Shown here: positions 43,360 through 56,201 of the stretch, in pieces
How the letters are laid out: each line of letters opens with the position of its first letter
Position numbering within the stretch: the stretch's first letter is position 1
Assembly (NCBI GenBank): GCA_037176725.1
Contig: JAZBRS010000039.1
Coordinates: 27,750,001 to 27,814,000, forward strand
Length of the DNA stretch: 64,000 nucleotides
From: Posidonia oceanica
Lineage: Eukaryota > Streptophyta > Magnoliopsida > Alismatales > Posidoniaceae
Direction: 5' to 3'
Program-made: the position numbers and the translations under genes
The notes under the pieces: generated by a model
Database searches by the model: none
What the model was told of the DNA's origin: nothing
The model's input: the letters and a program-made list of their open reading frames with translations, nothing else

Positions 43360-44464
43360 CTATCACTCCTCCAAGGGTGATCCATTGGTAGGAAGCGATG
43401 ATGTTCAAGGTAAACACATTTCCTACTTTAAGGGAGATAGATAGATCCAAGATTCACATGACAACTAGGACAAGCCTTATACCCTTTTGTGCTCCACCCT
43501 GATAACATTCCATATCCAAGAAAATCACTAATTGTCCATAAAATTGTGGCACGCATCATAAAAGTCTCCCCATTGTCTGCATCATATGTTTCCATGCCTT
43601 CTGACCAAAGCATCTTCAACTCATCAATCAACGGTTCTAGAAAAACATCAATCATATTTCCAGGTGACTTGGGACCATCAATTAAAAGGGGCATCATACA
43701 ATAAGATTGATCCAGTGCATGCCATGGTGGCAAGTTGTATAATTATAAAACCATGGGTCATGTGCTTCTGCTAGCTCCTTTTGCCACATTAAATGGACTA
43801 AATCCATCACTTGCCAGCATCATATGTCTCCCCATTGTCTGCATCATATGTTTCCACGCCTTCTGACCAAAGCATCTTCAACTCATCAACTAATGGTTCT
43901 AGAAAAACGTCAATCATATTTCCAGGTGACTTGGGACCATCAATTAAAAGGGGCATCATACAATAAGATTGATCCAGTGCATGCCACGGTGGCAAGTTGT
44001 ATAATTCTAAAACCATAGGTCATGTGCTTCTGCTAGCTCCTTTTGCCACATTAAATAGACTAAATCCATCACTTGCCAGCGCAAGCCTGACACTACGAGG
44101 ATTGCTGCTAAATAATGGATGCCTCCTATCAAAGTCCTTCCAAGCTTCAGAGTCTCTAGGATGACTCATTTTTCCATTACCCTTGGAAGGAGAAGTATAA
44201 TGCCAATTCATTAAGCTTGCTATTTTACTAGACATGAATAATCTTTGCAACCTAGGTATCAATGGAAAGTGGTGCAATACTCTGACGGGCACATTCTTCC
44301 CTACCTTCTTTTTTTTCACTTTCCATCTTGAAGTATGACAATCTGGGCATTCATTTAGATTCTTGTGATCAACTATGAATAGCACACAACCTTCTTGATA
44401 TGTATCTATCGTTATGTACTCCAAACCCAAGTCAGCCATCATTTTCTCTATTTCATACCAACAC
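43360..44464 (-). pseudogene. CACTA transposase (TNP2, Transposase_21 family), internal fragment
   Basis: The minus-strand reading from 44464 onward shows the TNP2 core: YEIEKMMADLGLEY, CPDCHTSRWK, HHFPLIPRLQRLFMSS, HPRDSEAWKDFDRRHP and RLALASDGFSLFN. After a frame change it continues NLPPWHALDQSY, GPKSPGNMIDVFLEPL, GVETYDADNGE, ATILWTISDFLGYGMLSGW, CPSCHV and finally HHRFLPMDHPWR near 43380. TNP2 binds and cuts the ends of CACTA (En/Spm) elements. The fragment contains a ~263-bp tandem duplication and several stops and frame changes. Both ends are cut by insertions, X at 43359 and element B at 44465. No CACTA terminal repeats lie in the window. Confidence 0.9.
43565..44090 (-). repeat. 263-bp tandem duplication inside TNP2
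   Basis: 43565-43827 and 43828-44090 are nearly identical (a few per cent different), both covering NLPPWHALDQSY to GVETYDADNGE. The junction at 43820-43830 repeats 'atcatatgtctcccc'. It breaks the reading frame. Confidence 0.9.
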
Positions 44465-46010
44465 TGTAATATCCTGATTTTCCATAATATAATTTGAGTT
44501 AATTAATTTTGAAAAATCATTCCCTGTTGTTTTGGTGTGTTGGTGATTGTGTGTCTCTGGTGGTTTTTATTTCTAGCTCCTCGGAGTTGTGTGGTTTGGC
44601 TGAGTGAAAGTAGGGGTTTGTGTGCAAGGAAGTTGGGGGGGCTTGTTTGAGATTTGTGGAAAGAGAGGGAGTGAAATGCAATTCCCCATTTTTCTCCCGA
44701 CACGTGCCCTCTTTCCTTTCTTCTTTCCCTTCTTTCTTTTCTTCCTCATTTTCCACCACCATCGATGACTATTGCCACCCTTGTGGATCGCCGGTGCTTG
44801 GAGGAGGAAAGGCCGGTGCTTGGAGAAGGAGCGGGAGGCGAGCCAGAGAGGTGGTCTTGTGCCCGGCGACCGGAGTTGGAGGAGAGATCGCCGGAGTTGT
44901 ATGTGCTCTCCCCTCTTCTTTTCCTTTTCAATTGAGCTTAAAATGTAGTTTGGAGTGGGTTCTTGCTATGCCACAAGCTTGCCCTGAATTCGTGTGGATT
45001 TCGATGGGTTTTGGTAGTGAATGTGGATTGAATGGAAATGGATTTTGTTTGAACCTCTGAGCTTTGCGATTTTATATCTTGATGTATAATGCATGGATTG
45101 GTTTGATTTTTGTGCTCAACTGTAGATCATGAGCAAGGCTTTGATTCTAGTATTTACTTGAGATTTGTGGATTTTTGTGGTGGAATCGATCGAGGTTCCA
45201 AGTTTGGGCGATTTGTTTTGGTTACTATTTTTATTTTCAAAAATCGCCTAGAATGGTACACGTTTTCGAATGGTATATCGATTTCTGTAGGAAATCGGTA
45301 TATCAGTCCATATCGGTTTTCCATTCGACTGTTAGTTTGGACCCAGGAGTCAAAAACAGTTGACCGATAGATTTTGATCATCCGAATCAGGGAATTTCGA
45401 TCGACCGGTGGAAATTTTGGTATTCCGTTTTAAGTCTGAAATCTAAACTTGGACCTAGATTTCGGTCGACCGGTGGATTTTGGTCTTTCAAATTAGGGGT
45501 AAAATTGTTTCTAAAGAAGAAAGATTTGGGTTGTCGATGCATTTGGATTTATTATGATTTGAGATGGTTTTATGGATGTTTTGATGAAATGTGAGATTTG
45601 TTGATTATGAGAAATGATTTTGAAAGGACTTCTAAAAGATTTTGGAAAAGAAATGCATGTTTGTGAAAAGAGTATGGAAATGGTTTTCGTGGTTTTGGAA
45701 TGACCAATAAACTGAAGCTTCTGACTAGTAGAGAGGGGTGTTTGAATACACTCGATGGTTCAAGAGTCAGATAGCCTAGGGTGAGGTTAGCGGTACAGCA
45801 GGACCCATTGAAAGAGACGGATTACCCTTTGTACCGATACTGGCTGGGGCTGGGGTTGGAGTCCCCAGATGCTCGGGCACCAAGGGGCGTTAGAGTACGT
45901 AACCCCGTGTTGGTTATGATGTTGATCATGGAAATGACCATGATATAAATTGAGGGCAGAGTTCCCGGGGCGGATTGTTCTCCCACACGGGGTAGTCTTC
46001 CGTGGCATTG
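44465..46010 (+). mobile_element. Element B 5' LTR, first part (interrupted by G)
   Basis: It starts TGTAATATCCTGATTTTCC at 44465 and is preceded by AACAC (44460-44464, the likely target duplication, partner out of window). It is homologous to the element A LTR throughout. It is cut at 46010 by G; CATTG (46006-46010) reappears as CGTTG (56202-56206), a target duplication with one substitution. Confidence 0.88.
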
Positions 46011-49000
46011 TGTTGACACCCCATTTCGACAAGGCTGAATTGGCAGATCTCTTTGGCGGCTAGGAAAAACCCAAAATTACACCTTTCTCCTCACCCTTCC
46101 TTTCAAATCAAAACTCCACCTTAAACCTCAAAACCAAACCTAGAACTACACCCATTTTCTAACCCAGATAACCACCCCAAAACCCTCTCAAAACCTTACC
46201 CTGAAACCATCCAAGACCTTACCCTGAAACCATCCAGATGCAGGTCCTAATCCACAACTCTCCCTTTCTCTTTCCCTCCAAAACAAGCCCAAACTCAACC
46301 TAAGATCACCCCCCTTTCTAGAATCCAAAAACTAACCAAAAACCATAGGAAAACTCACCATCCTTGACTTAACAAACCCACCAAAAATCCTAGAAACTTT
46401 CAAACCAAAACCACTCCCAAAAACCATAGGAAACTTAGGCAAAACTACCCTTTTTCTACACCTCAAAACCCTTCCAAAACTTTCTCAAAACCAAACCAAA
46501 ACCCTAGGACTCACACTAGAGACCCTAGACTACACACCCACCAAATTTCACCCCTTTTTGAAACCTCTAAGACCTCCATTTACCAAATTATCCTTTTCTC
46601 TCTCCTAGATTATTCTTTTCTCTCTCCTCTCTCTCTCTCCTGATTATCCTCCTTCTTTTCACCTCCTTTTCTCCCTCTTTTTTGTCTGGCTGTGGGCCCC
46701 CCTTGTGCTCCTATCTGTTCTCAATCTTATTCCTATTTTTATCTTATTTTTACCATTTTCTTTGATTTTCAAAAAATTATTTTCCTTCAACTCCTCTCTT
46801 TCCTATTTATCCCTCCATTTATCCCTTTTCCTCTCCTTTCTAGTTTCCTCTTCTCCTCTCTTACTAAACCCCTAAAAAACATTTAAAACTCTAAAACAAA
46901 AGAGAAACAAGTCAAAATCCTAAAAATAAATAATTAAAAACTTAGACAAACAATCAAAAACAAAAACCTAACTAAATCCAACTCAAACCAGAAACCAAGA
47001 ATACAAGCTAAAAAATACAAAACAAACAAAAGAAAATGCTATAAAATCAGAGAAAAAACCAAAATGTAATCGAAACAAGCTAGAGTAAAAACCCTACTAA
47101 AAACAATCAAAAAACAAATCCTAAAAAGAAAGAAAACAACTTAAAATACTAAGGCAAGTAATCAAAAAGGGGGAAAACTTAACTTAACAATTCTAAAAGA
47201 AACAATTTGAAAACTTAATTGAAAAGGAAAAAAACAAACAATCAAAAATTTGAAAACGCTTAATTAAACAAGAAAAACTTAACTAAAAATATTAAAAGAA
47301 TCCAACAAACAAAATCAAATTTAAAGCAAAACTTAAACAAAACCCTAAAAAAGATTAAAATCGAAGGCTAAAACTCTCCCTAATTAATTTAAAAACGATC
47401 TTTAAAAAACCTAATCAAAAATTCCAAAGACTTAACAAGAAAAACATAACTGAAAGACAATTTAGACATTTAACAAACATTTAAACAAAAAATCAAAAAC
47501 CACTTAAAGAAAACTCAAAATCCTAATCAAAACTAAAATTCCTCAATCCTAAAATCCTAATTAAAAACAACCATTAAAAAACCTAATCTAAAAATCCTAA
47601 CTCGAGCAATCACCTTAAAATCCTTTTATTTTTATTCCCATTTTATTTTATTTTATTTCTTTTTATCCTTCTTCTTTCTCCTCTTTCTTTCTTTTTCTTC
47701 CTTCTTCCCTTTCTTTTCTACCTCTCCTTCTTTTGGTCCAACCCATCTGACCCAACTCTTCCCCTCCTTCTTTCCTTATTTCTTTATTTCTTTTTTTGCT
47801 TTAAGCCCACAGCCCATGCGTTTTTCTCTCCTCCTTCCCTCCTTCTCTTCTTCTTCTTCTTCTTCCATTCTTCTCCCTCTCTCTCAAGATGAAAACGACA
47901 GACCTCCTTCCCCTCTTTTCAAACCTTGCCCGACACCACCAAGGACTTCCCAACTTCACTCCCATACCCTGTGGCCACCAGACCAGCCCTCCATCACTCC
48001 CATGCCCTGCCACCCAAAGACCAAGACCCATTCTTCCTCCCTCTTACCAGAAATTTCAATGGAAAGAAGGGGATCAAAACCAGAAAATTTGGATTCAAAC
48101 GAGAGAGAGAGGCTCATACACCCTCAAGCCTAGAACCTCCAGCTTCCTTTCTCCACTTCCAGAAGCCAAAAACCACCACGAATCACCTCTGAAACGACCC
48201 CTCCAAAGCTTCAGCACCCAACTCCATCCGAACCATCTTCCTCATTGCAAATCCACCACTACAAGCCTCCTAAAATCCCCGAACTTGGCATCTGGATTCA
48301 TCAGAACCCCACCTTCCCAGAACACCCAAGATCTCCCCCCAAGACCTCCCACAGCCACCGCATTCCACTACAAACACTTGGGTCCCATTTTTGCCCGAAA
48401 ACTTCAAACTTCCATAAATCCCTCCACGCTCAGTGGAATTCACTTCCGTTTCTTCCCACGCACTCCCCAGACTACCACCTAGCCGCCCGTACCCTTGGCT
48501 CGGCCTGGAACGCCACACATCGCCGTACCCACCTCAGCCTTCACAGCAAGAGGTCGACTGGACCAGATCTTGCTCCAGGCTGTAGAACATGCTTCTGGAA
48601 GCTCTGTCATCCTCCTTGGACCTCCGGCGACGTCCCCGAGCCACCCCAGTAGCAACAGCCGCCTCTCCGCGCCGTCTCCACCTCCCTCCGCCCAGCCGAA
48701 AGCCACTTAGGTGGGTGGTCATCTCCTGCGCGCGTGAGGGGTGAAGCAACCTTCCTCCGGATTCTCCTCTTCCTCCTCTAGCTCCTCGGCCTTTCCCCGA
48801 GGCTTTTCGTCGCCTATGCCGCCCACACGAGCTTGCCGAAGTCACCTTCTTCTCCAGCGCCGGTCGTCGGTGCTCCAACAGCAGCTGCACTCCCGCGCGC
48901 CTCCGCCGCCGCCGCCGACGCCTCGCCGGACCTCCTCCACCTCCGCCACATCACGCCGGTCTCCCCCGCACCCTTCTCGCGCCATGCCGAAGCCTCCTCC

Positions 49001-50683
49001 GCCGGTCTAGAGAAATCGCCGGCGAGCTCCGGCAGCCTCCACTGTAAGCACCCTCTGTTTCTTTTTTTTTATTTTTTCATTAACTTAGTTCATTTTACTT
49101 ACATTGCATTGTCATCATTATAAGTTTCTAATATTACATATAGGTTCAGATCAGTTTAAGATTCATGTTATGCTGATTTAAAATCATATTGAATTGCAAT
49201 TAAAGTCTACATTCTTGCCTATTTGCACTGACATCCGCATGCTGTTCATTTTCTTTAGTTGTCTTTTAAATTAAGTCCTGCATGTTTCTGTTATTGCATA
49301 TTGGTCCTCTGTTGTTGTGGTTTAACTGTATTTCTTTAGATCTAGTCCAGTAAGTTGTTATATTTGCATATCAGTCCGTTCTTAGTTCAACATAACTTGC
49401 TATGCTTTACTATTTGCCCCAGCATGTTTTTATTTTTGCAATTAGGTCCTTTAGTTGTTAAATGCCATTTAAATGCTTGCTGTTATCTTATTAAATTGCT
49501 ATTAAGTCCTGATCTTTGCATTATTTGCATCATGGTCCTCTGATCTGTTATCAAGCATTCTGTTTGCATCCTTCATTTACTGCATTGCATGCCTAGCCCT
49601 TGTTTCCTGATTTTACACATAGGTCCTCTGCATCATGCATAGCATGCATTTAGCTTGCATTTTTCTTATAAAATTGCATTTCAACCCCTACATGTTTTAA
49701 AATTGCATATAGATCCTCCATATGATTGCAAAGCCTATTCCAGTGCATGTTTACCTTATTAGGTTGCATTTTGAACCCTGCATCTTGCAAAATTACACTT
49801 AGACCCCTCAATTTCCAAAAATCTTGCATAGAAAGCCCCAAACTTTTCAAAATCTTTGCATTTAGACCCCCATTCTTTCAAAAATTGCATTTAAGTCCCT
49901 AATTTTCTGAAAAATCATCCTTAGGTCTTTTCTTGCATTTTGCATGCATTGCACTCATGCATTCTTACATTTTTGCATTCCTTGCACACGCTTAAACACC
50001 CTTAGCTCCCATTCACAGGGGAGGACCTGTTTTGCACACCCCTAGGACCTCCTTTACACTTAGATCCATTCTTCTCCCCTGTTCTGGTCCCTCTGCCTTG
50101 AAGTTGGAATATCTTCCGATCCGGCCGTTGGATCTTCTCAACCAAGCTACCTGGACGACCCCGGCGGAGCGCTCTTCAGCATGGACTAAGCAGATCTCAG
50201 ATCAGGCTTCAGATTTCCCAGGTAAGTCCTCCTGAACCCCTGCACAGCATTCAGTTGTACACCATTTGCATTGCATGCATCGTTTTCGCTTTCTATTTCC
50301 TCGAACATGTAGAACAGGACTTCCTCCTCTTATCTATCAGCTCTGCTCCCCTTTTTCACGTATTCCCAAGTGCTTTGTGTTGTGTTTCCCCTAGATTCAC
50401 CACTAATTACAACTTTCTTCCCCCTTTTCCACAATCTGATCGCACTGCGAGCTTTGGGCAGCGTGCGAGAAATATTGTGGGATGGTTTAGTGGGAAACAG
50501 TTGCAAAATGGAGGTGATCCTTCCACTTGCTTATTTTCTCCATTGTAGGTCTTCACATCTACTCTGCGTGGCCCTTAAACAGTGTCTGTTCTCACACACA
50601 CACTGTTTGCTTCTCCTTTCGCTTCTCTTGTCCCCTCTCTTTGCATTTGCGTCTGCATGGCTTTGTCGATGTTTTATTCCGCT

Positions 50684-51240
50684 TTGCTTTTGGCACCGTT
50701 TCGCGTGCCCGCTTTGCTTTTGGCACCGTTTTGCATGTCCGCTCTGCTTTTGGCACCGTTTCGCATACCTGCTTTGCTTTTGGCACCGTTTTGAGTGCCT
50801 GCTCTGCTTTTGGCACCGTTTTGCATGCCTGCTTTGCTCTTGGCACCGTTTTGCGTGCCCGCCTCATTTTCTGGCACCGTTTTACGTGCTCGCTCTGCTT
50901 TTGGCACCGTTTCGCGTGCCCGCTTTGCTTTTGGCACCGTTTTACGTGCCCGCTCTACTTTTGGCACCTTTTCGCGTGCCCGCTTTGCTCTTAGCACCAT
51001 TTTGCGTACCCGTTTCGTTTTCTGGCATCGTTTCGCGTGCCCGCTTTGTTTTTGGCACCGTTTCGTGTGCCCGCTCTGTCTTGGCACCGTTTTGCGTGCC
51101 GCTTTGCTTTCTTGCACCATTTTGCGTGTCGCTTTGCTTTCTCGCATTGTTTTGCGTGCTGATCTTGTTTACTTGCACCGTTTTGCGTGTCGTTTCCGCT
51201 TCTCGCATTGTTTTGCGTGTCTTATGCCGTTTTCCTTTGC
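50684..51240 (+). repeat. LTR minisatellite, G copy 1
   Basis: About 17 units of ~30 bp with the core TTTTGGCACCGTTTTGCGTG. Each unit contains GGCAC...GTGCC-like inverted ends (GGCACCGTTTTGCGTGCC). Long ORFs here, rich in FWHRFACPL, are repeat readings. Confidence 0.93.
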
Positions 51241-51520
51241 ATGCCGCCTGCATTGCTTGGTTTTTACCGTCGTTTTGCTTTTTTGCTTGCATTTGCATAT
51301 AGGGCAGTGATGCTTACTGCCTGGAGTTCTCACGAGCCAGGTTTCGCTCGGCTCGAAACACAGACAGCGTTGCTGAGCACTTAGACTGCACATTTACTTT
51401 CCTGCATTGCATCCCACCACTTAGAGCACACCTATGAGCATTCATTCAGGCATTCATTGGCATTCAAACCTGCATTTCCCTGCGTATGCGAGTGTAAGCC
51501 TAGAAAGACCGATTCTCGGG

Positions 51521-51553
51521 CGTGTCGGGGGTGCCTAACACCTTCCCCGCACG
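51521..51553 (+). other. Conserved LTR stem-loop, G copy 1
   Basis: Fully paired version: CGTG/CACG, CGGGG/CCCCG and GTG/CAC around CCTAA. Confidence 0.62.
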
Positions 51554-54500
51554 TAACAGGAGTCCTTGCCCAGTCTTTTGGCCCGCAATGACCATATTGC
51601 CCTTATCCTAGGCATGAGTCATCTCATTTGCATTCATTTGCATTTGTTTTCCTTTGCATTGCTTTGCTTTGCATTTCTTGCTTGGTTTTGCGTGTTAATT
51701 CACGCATTTCCCCCGGTTTTCCTTGTCTCCCGATAATAGACACGGTGGCGACTCTGAATTGTCTTATCTTCTTCTTTTTTTATCTTTTCTCCTCTGTTTT
51801 AAGTGTTTTCGAGTTGAGCCCTCCTCCTCGGACTTAGCCGCTAATAGTAAGCCTGATTCTGATTGGGATTACTACCATTAAAAAACCTAATCTAAAAATC
51901 CTAACTCGAGCAATCACCTTAAAGTCCTTTTATTTTTATTCCCATTTTATTTTATTTTATTTCTTTGTATCCTTCTTCTTTCTCCTCTTTCTTTCTTTTT
52001 CTTCCTTCTTCCCTTTCTTTTCTACCTCTCCGTCTTTTGGTCCAGCCCATCTGACCCAACTCTTTCCCTCCTTCTTTCCTTATTTCTTTATTTCTTTTTT
52101 TGCTTTAAGCCCACAGCCCATGCGTTTTCCTCTCCTCCTTCCCTCCTTCTCTTCTTCTTCTTCTTCTTCTTCCATTCTTCTCCCGCTCTCTCAAGAAGAA
52201 AATGACAGACCTCCTTCCCCTCATTTCAAACCTTGCCTGACACCACCAAGGACTTCCCAACCTCACTCCCATACCCTGTGGCCACCAAACCAGCCCTCCA
52301 TCACTCCCATGCCCTGCCACCCAAAGACCAAGACCCATTCTTCCTCCCTCTGACCAGAAATTTCAATGGAAAGAAGGGGATCAAAACCAGAAAATTTGGA
52401 TTCAAACGAGAGAGAGGCTCAAACACCCTCAAGCCTAGAACCTCCAGCTTCCTTTCTCCACTTCCAGAAGCCAAAAACCACCACGAATCACCTCTGAAAC
52501 GACCCCTCCAAAGCTTCAGCACCCAACTCCATCCGAACCATCTTCCTCATTGCAAATCCACCACTACAAGCCTCCTAAAATCCCCGAACTTGGCATCTGG
52601 ATTCACCAGAACCCCACCTTCCCAGAACACCTAAGATCTCCCCCCGAGACCTCCCACAGCCACCGCATCCCACTACAAACACTTGGGTCCCATTTTTGCC
52701 CGAAAACTTCAAACTTCCATAAATCCCTCCACGCTCAGTGGAATTCACTTCCGTTTCTTCCCACGCACTCCCCAGACAACCACCTAGCCGCCCGTACCCT
52801 TGGCTCGACCTGGAATGCCACACATCGCCGTACCCACCTCAGCCTTCACAGTAAGAGGTCGACTGGACCAGATCTTGCTCCGAGCTGTAGAACGCACTTC
52901 TGGAAGCTCTGTCATCCTCCTTGGACCTCCGGCGACGTCCCCGAGCCACCCCAGCAGCAGCAGCCGCCTCTCCGCGCCGTCTCCACCTCCCTCCGGCCGA
53001 CCGAAAGCCACTTAGGTCGGTGGTCATCTCCTGCGCGCGTGAGGGGTGAAGGAACCTTCCTCCGGATTCTCCTCTTCCTCCTCTAGCTCCTTGGCCTTTC
53101 CCCGAGGCTTTTCGTCGCCTGTGCCGCCCACACGAGCTCACCGAAGTCACCTTCTTCTCCAGCGCCGGTCGCTGGCGCTCCAACAGCAGCTGCACTCCTG
53201 CGCACCTCCGCCGCCGCCGACACCTCGCCGGACCTCCTCCACCTCCGCCACATCACGCCGGTCTCCCCCGCACCCTTCCTGCGCCGCACCGAAGCCTCCT
53301 CCGCCGGTCCAGAGAAATCGCCGGCGAGCTCCGGCAGCCTCCACTGTAAGCACCCTCTGTTTCTTTTTTTTATTATTTTTTCATTAACTTAGTTCATTTT
53401 ACTTACATTGCATTGTCATCATTATAAGTTTCTAATATTACATATAGGTCCAGATCAGTTTAAGATTCATGTTATGCTGATTTAAAATCATATTGAATTG
53501 CAATTAAAGTCTACATTCTTGCCTATTTGCACTGACATCCGCATGCTGCTCATTTTCTTTAGTTGTCTTTTAAATTAAGCCCTGCATGTTTCTGTTATTG
53601 CATATTGGTCCTCTATTGTTGTGGTTTAATTGTATTTCTTTAGATCTAGTCCAGTAAGTTGTTATATTTGCATATCAGTCCGTTCTTAGTTCAACATAAC
53701 TTGCTATGCTTTACTGTTTGCCCCAGCATGTTTTTATTTTTGCAATTAGGTCCTTTAGTTGTTAAATGCCATTTAAATGCTTGCTGTTATCTTATTAAAT
53801 TGCTGTTAAGTCCTGATCTTTGCATTATTTGCATCATGGTCCTCTAATCTGTTATCAAGCATTCTGTTTGCATCCATCATTTACTGCATTGCATGCCTAG
53901 CCCTTGTTTCCTGATTTTGCACATAGATCCTCTGCATCATGCATAGCATGCATTTAGCTTGCATTTTTCTTATAAAATTGCATTTCAACCCCTACATGTT
54001 TTAAAATTGCATATAGATCCTCCATATGATTGCAAAGCCTATTCCAGTGCATGTTTACCTTATTAGGTTGCATTTTGAACCCTGCATCTTGCAAAATTAC
54101 ACTTAGACCCCGCAATTTCCAAAAATCTTGCATAAAAAGCCCCGAACTTTTCAAAATCTTTGCATTTAGACCCCCATTCTTTCAAAAATTGCATTTAAGT
54201 CCCCAATTTTCTGAAAAATCATCCTTAGGTCTTTTCTTGCATTTTGCATGCATTGCACTCATGCATTCTTGCATTTTTGCATTCCTTGCACACGCTTAAA
54301 CACCCTTAGCTCCCATTCACAGGGGAGGACCTGTTTTGTACACCCCTAGGACCTCCTTTACACTTAAATCCATTATTCTCCCCTGTTCTGGCCCCTCTGC
54401 CATGAAGCTGGAATATCTTCCGATCCGGCCGTTGGATCTTCTCAACCAAGCTACCTGGACGACCCCGGCGGAGCGCTCTTCAGCATGGACCAAGCAGATC

Positions 54501-54983
54501 TCAGATCAGGCTTCAGATTTCCCAGGTAAGTCCTCCTGAACCCTTGCACAGCATTCATTTGCACATCATTTGCATTGCATGCATCGTTTTCGCTTTCTGT
54601 TTCCTCGAACTTGTAGAACAGGACTTCCTCCTCTTATCTATCAGCTCTGCTCCCCTTTTTCACGTATTTCCAAGTGCTTTGTGTTGTGTTTCCCCTGGAT
54701 TCACCACTAATTACAACTTTCTTCCCCCTTTTCCACAATTTGATCGCACTGCGAGCTTTGGGCAGCGTGCGAGAAATATTGTGGGACGGTTTAGTGGGAA
54801 ACAGTTGCAAAATGGAGGTGATCCTTCCACTTGCTTATTTTCCCCATTATAGGTCTTCACACCTACTCTGCGTGGCCCTTAAACAGTGTCTGTTCTCACA
54901 CACGCACTGTTTGCTTCTCCTTTCGCTTCTCTTGTCCCCTCTCTTTGCATTTGCGTCTGCATGGCTTTGTCGATGTTTTATTC

Positions 54984-55560
54984 CGCTTTGCTTTTGGCAC
55001 CGTTTCGCGTGCCCGCTTTGCTTTTGGCACCGTTTTGCATGTCCGCTCTGCTTTTGGCACCGTTTCGCATACCTGCTTTGCTTTTGGCACCGTTTTGAGT
55101 GCCCGCTCTGCTTTTGGCACCGTTTTGCATGCCTGTTTTGCTCTTGGCACCGTTTTGCGTGCCCACTTCATTTTCTGGCACCGTTTTGCGTGCTCGCTTC
55201 GTTTTTTGGCACCGTTTTACGTGCCCACTCTGCTTTTGGCACCGTTTCACGTGCCTACTTTGCTTTTGGCACCGTTTTGCGTGCCCGCTCTGCTTTTGGC
55301 ACCTTTTCGCGTGCCTGCTTTGCTCTTGGCACCGTTTTGCGTACCCGTTTCTTTTTCTGGCACCGTTTCGCGTGCCCGCTTTGTTTTTGGCACCGTTTCG
55401 TGTGCCCGCTCTGTCTTGGCACCGTTTTGCGTGCCGCTTTGCTTTCTTGCACCGTTTTGCGTGCTGTTTTGCTTTCTCGCATTGTTTTACGTGCCGATCT
55501 TGTTTTCTTGCACCGTTTTGCGTGCCGTTTCCGCTTCTCGCATTGTTTTGCATGTCTTAT
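54984..55560 (+). repeat. LTR minisatellite, G copy 2
   Basis: About 18 units of ~30 bp. Unit order and number differ slightly from copy 1, showing that the array changed after the duplication. Confidence 0.93.
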
Positions 55561-55855
55561 GCCGTTTTCCTTTGCATGTCGCCTGCATTGCTTGGTTTTT
55601 ACCGTCGTTTTGCTTTTTCACTTGCATTTGCATATAGGGCAGTGATGCTTACTGCCTGGAGTTCTCACGAGCCAGGTTTCGCTCGGCTCGAAACACAGAC
55701 AGCGTTGCTGAGCACTTAGACTGCACATTTACTTTCCTGCATTGCATCCCACCACTTAGAGCACACCTATGAGCATTCATTCAGGCATTCATTGGCATTC
55801 AAACCTGCATTTCCCTGCGTATGCGAGCGTAAGCCTAGAAAGACCGATTCTCAGG

Positions 55856-55888
55856 CGTGTCGGGGGTGCCTAACACCTTCCCCGCACG
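55856..55888 (+). other. Conserved LTR stem-loop, G copy 2
   Basis: Identical to the copy at 51521; substitutions nearby (CTCAGG for CTCGGG just before it, GTAATAGG for GTAACAGG just after) lie outside the stem. Confidence 0.62.
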
Positions 55889-56201
55889 TAATAGGAGTCC
55901 TTGCCCAGTCTTTTGGCCCGTAATGACCATATTGCCCTTATCCTAGGCATGAGTCATCTCATTTGCATTTGTTTTCCTTTGCATTGCTTTGCTTTGCATT
56001 TCTTGCTTGGTTTTGCGTGTTAATTCACGCATTTCCCCTGGTTTTCCTTGTCTCCCGATAATAGACACGGTGGCGACTCTGAATTGTCTTATCTTCTTCT
56101 TTTCTTATCTTTTCTCCTCTGTTTTAAGTGTTTTCGAGTTGAGCCCTCCTCCTCGGACTTAGCCGTTAATAGTAAGCCTGATTCTGATTGGGATTACTAC
56201 A

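Larger units (their letters stand above)
47571..51873 (+). repeat. Tandem duplication in G, copy 1
   Basis: Starts ACCATTAAAAAACC at about 47571 and ends GGGATTACTAC. Matches copy 2 along its full length with roughly 2% difference by eye. Confidence 0.93.
46011..56201 (+). mobile_element. G: Tat LTR insertion with a 4.3-kb internal tandem duplication
   Basis: It begins TGTTGACACCCC and ends GGGATTACTACA, with imperfect 5-bp duplications outside. It contains no coding sequence, primer site or polypurine tract, so it is LTR only. A first copy of the LTR body (46011-51873) stops one base short of the LTR end and is joined to a second, 5'-truncated copy (about 51874-56201) that starts at the position matching 47571. 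U3 (46020-47800) is A/C-rich; 47800-49040 is C-rich, then GC-rich. ORFs such as 47889-48482 are compositional and not conserved between the copies. Confidence 0.9.
51874..56201 (+). repeat. Tandem duplication in G, copy 2
   Basis: Joined directly to the end of copy 1 (ATTACTAC then CATTAAAAAACC). It ends with the intact LTR terminus TACTACA and then the target duplication. Confidence 0.93.

Noticed and set aside
47889..48652. Proline-rich ORFs in the G LTR
   Set aside because: Copy 2 (52233-52634 onward) does not keep the same frame; the sequence is a CT-rich leader.
50370..51310. ORFs of up to 310-323 aa rich in FWHRFACPL, resembling membrane proteins (also 54674-55719)
   Set aside because: They translate the ~30-bp LTR minisatellite; frames on both strands and in three phases are equally open.
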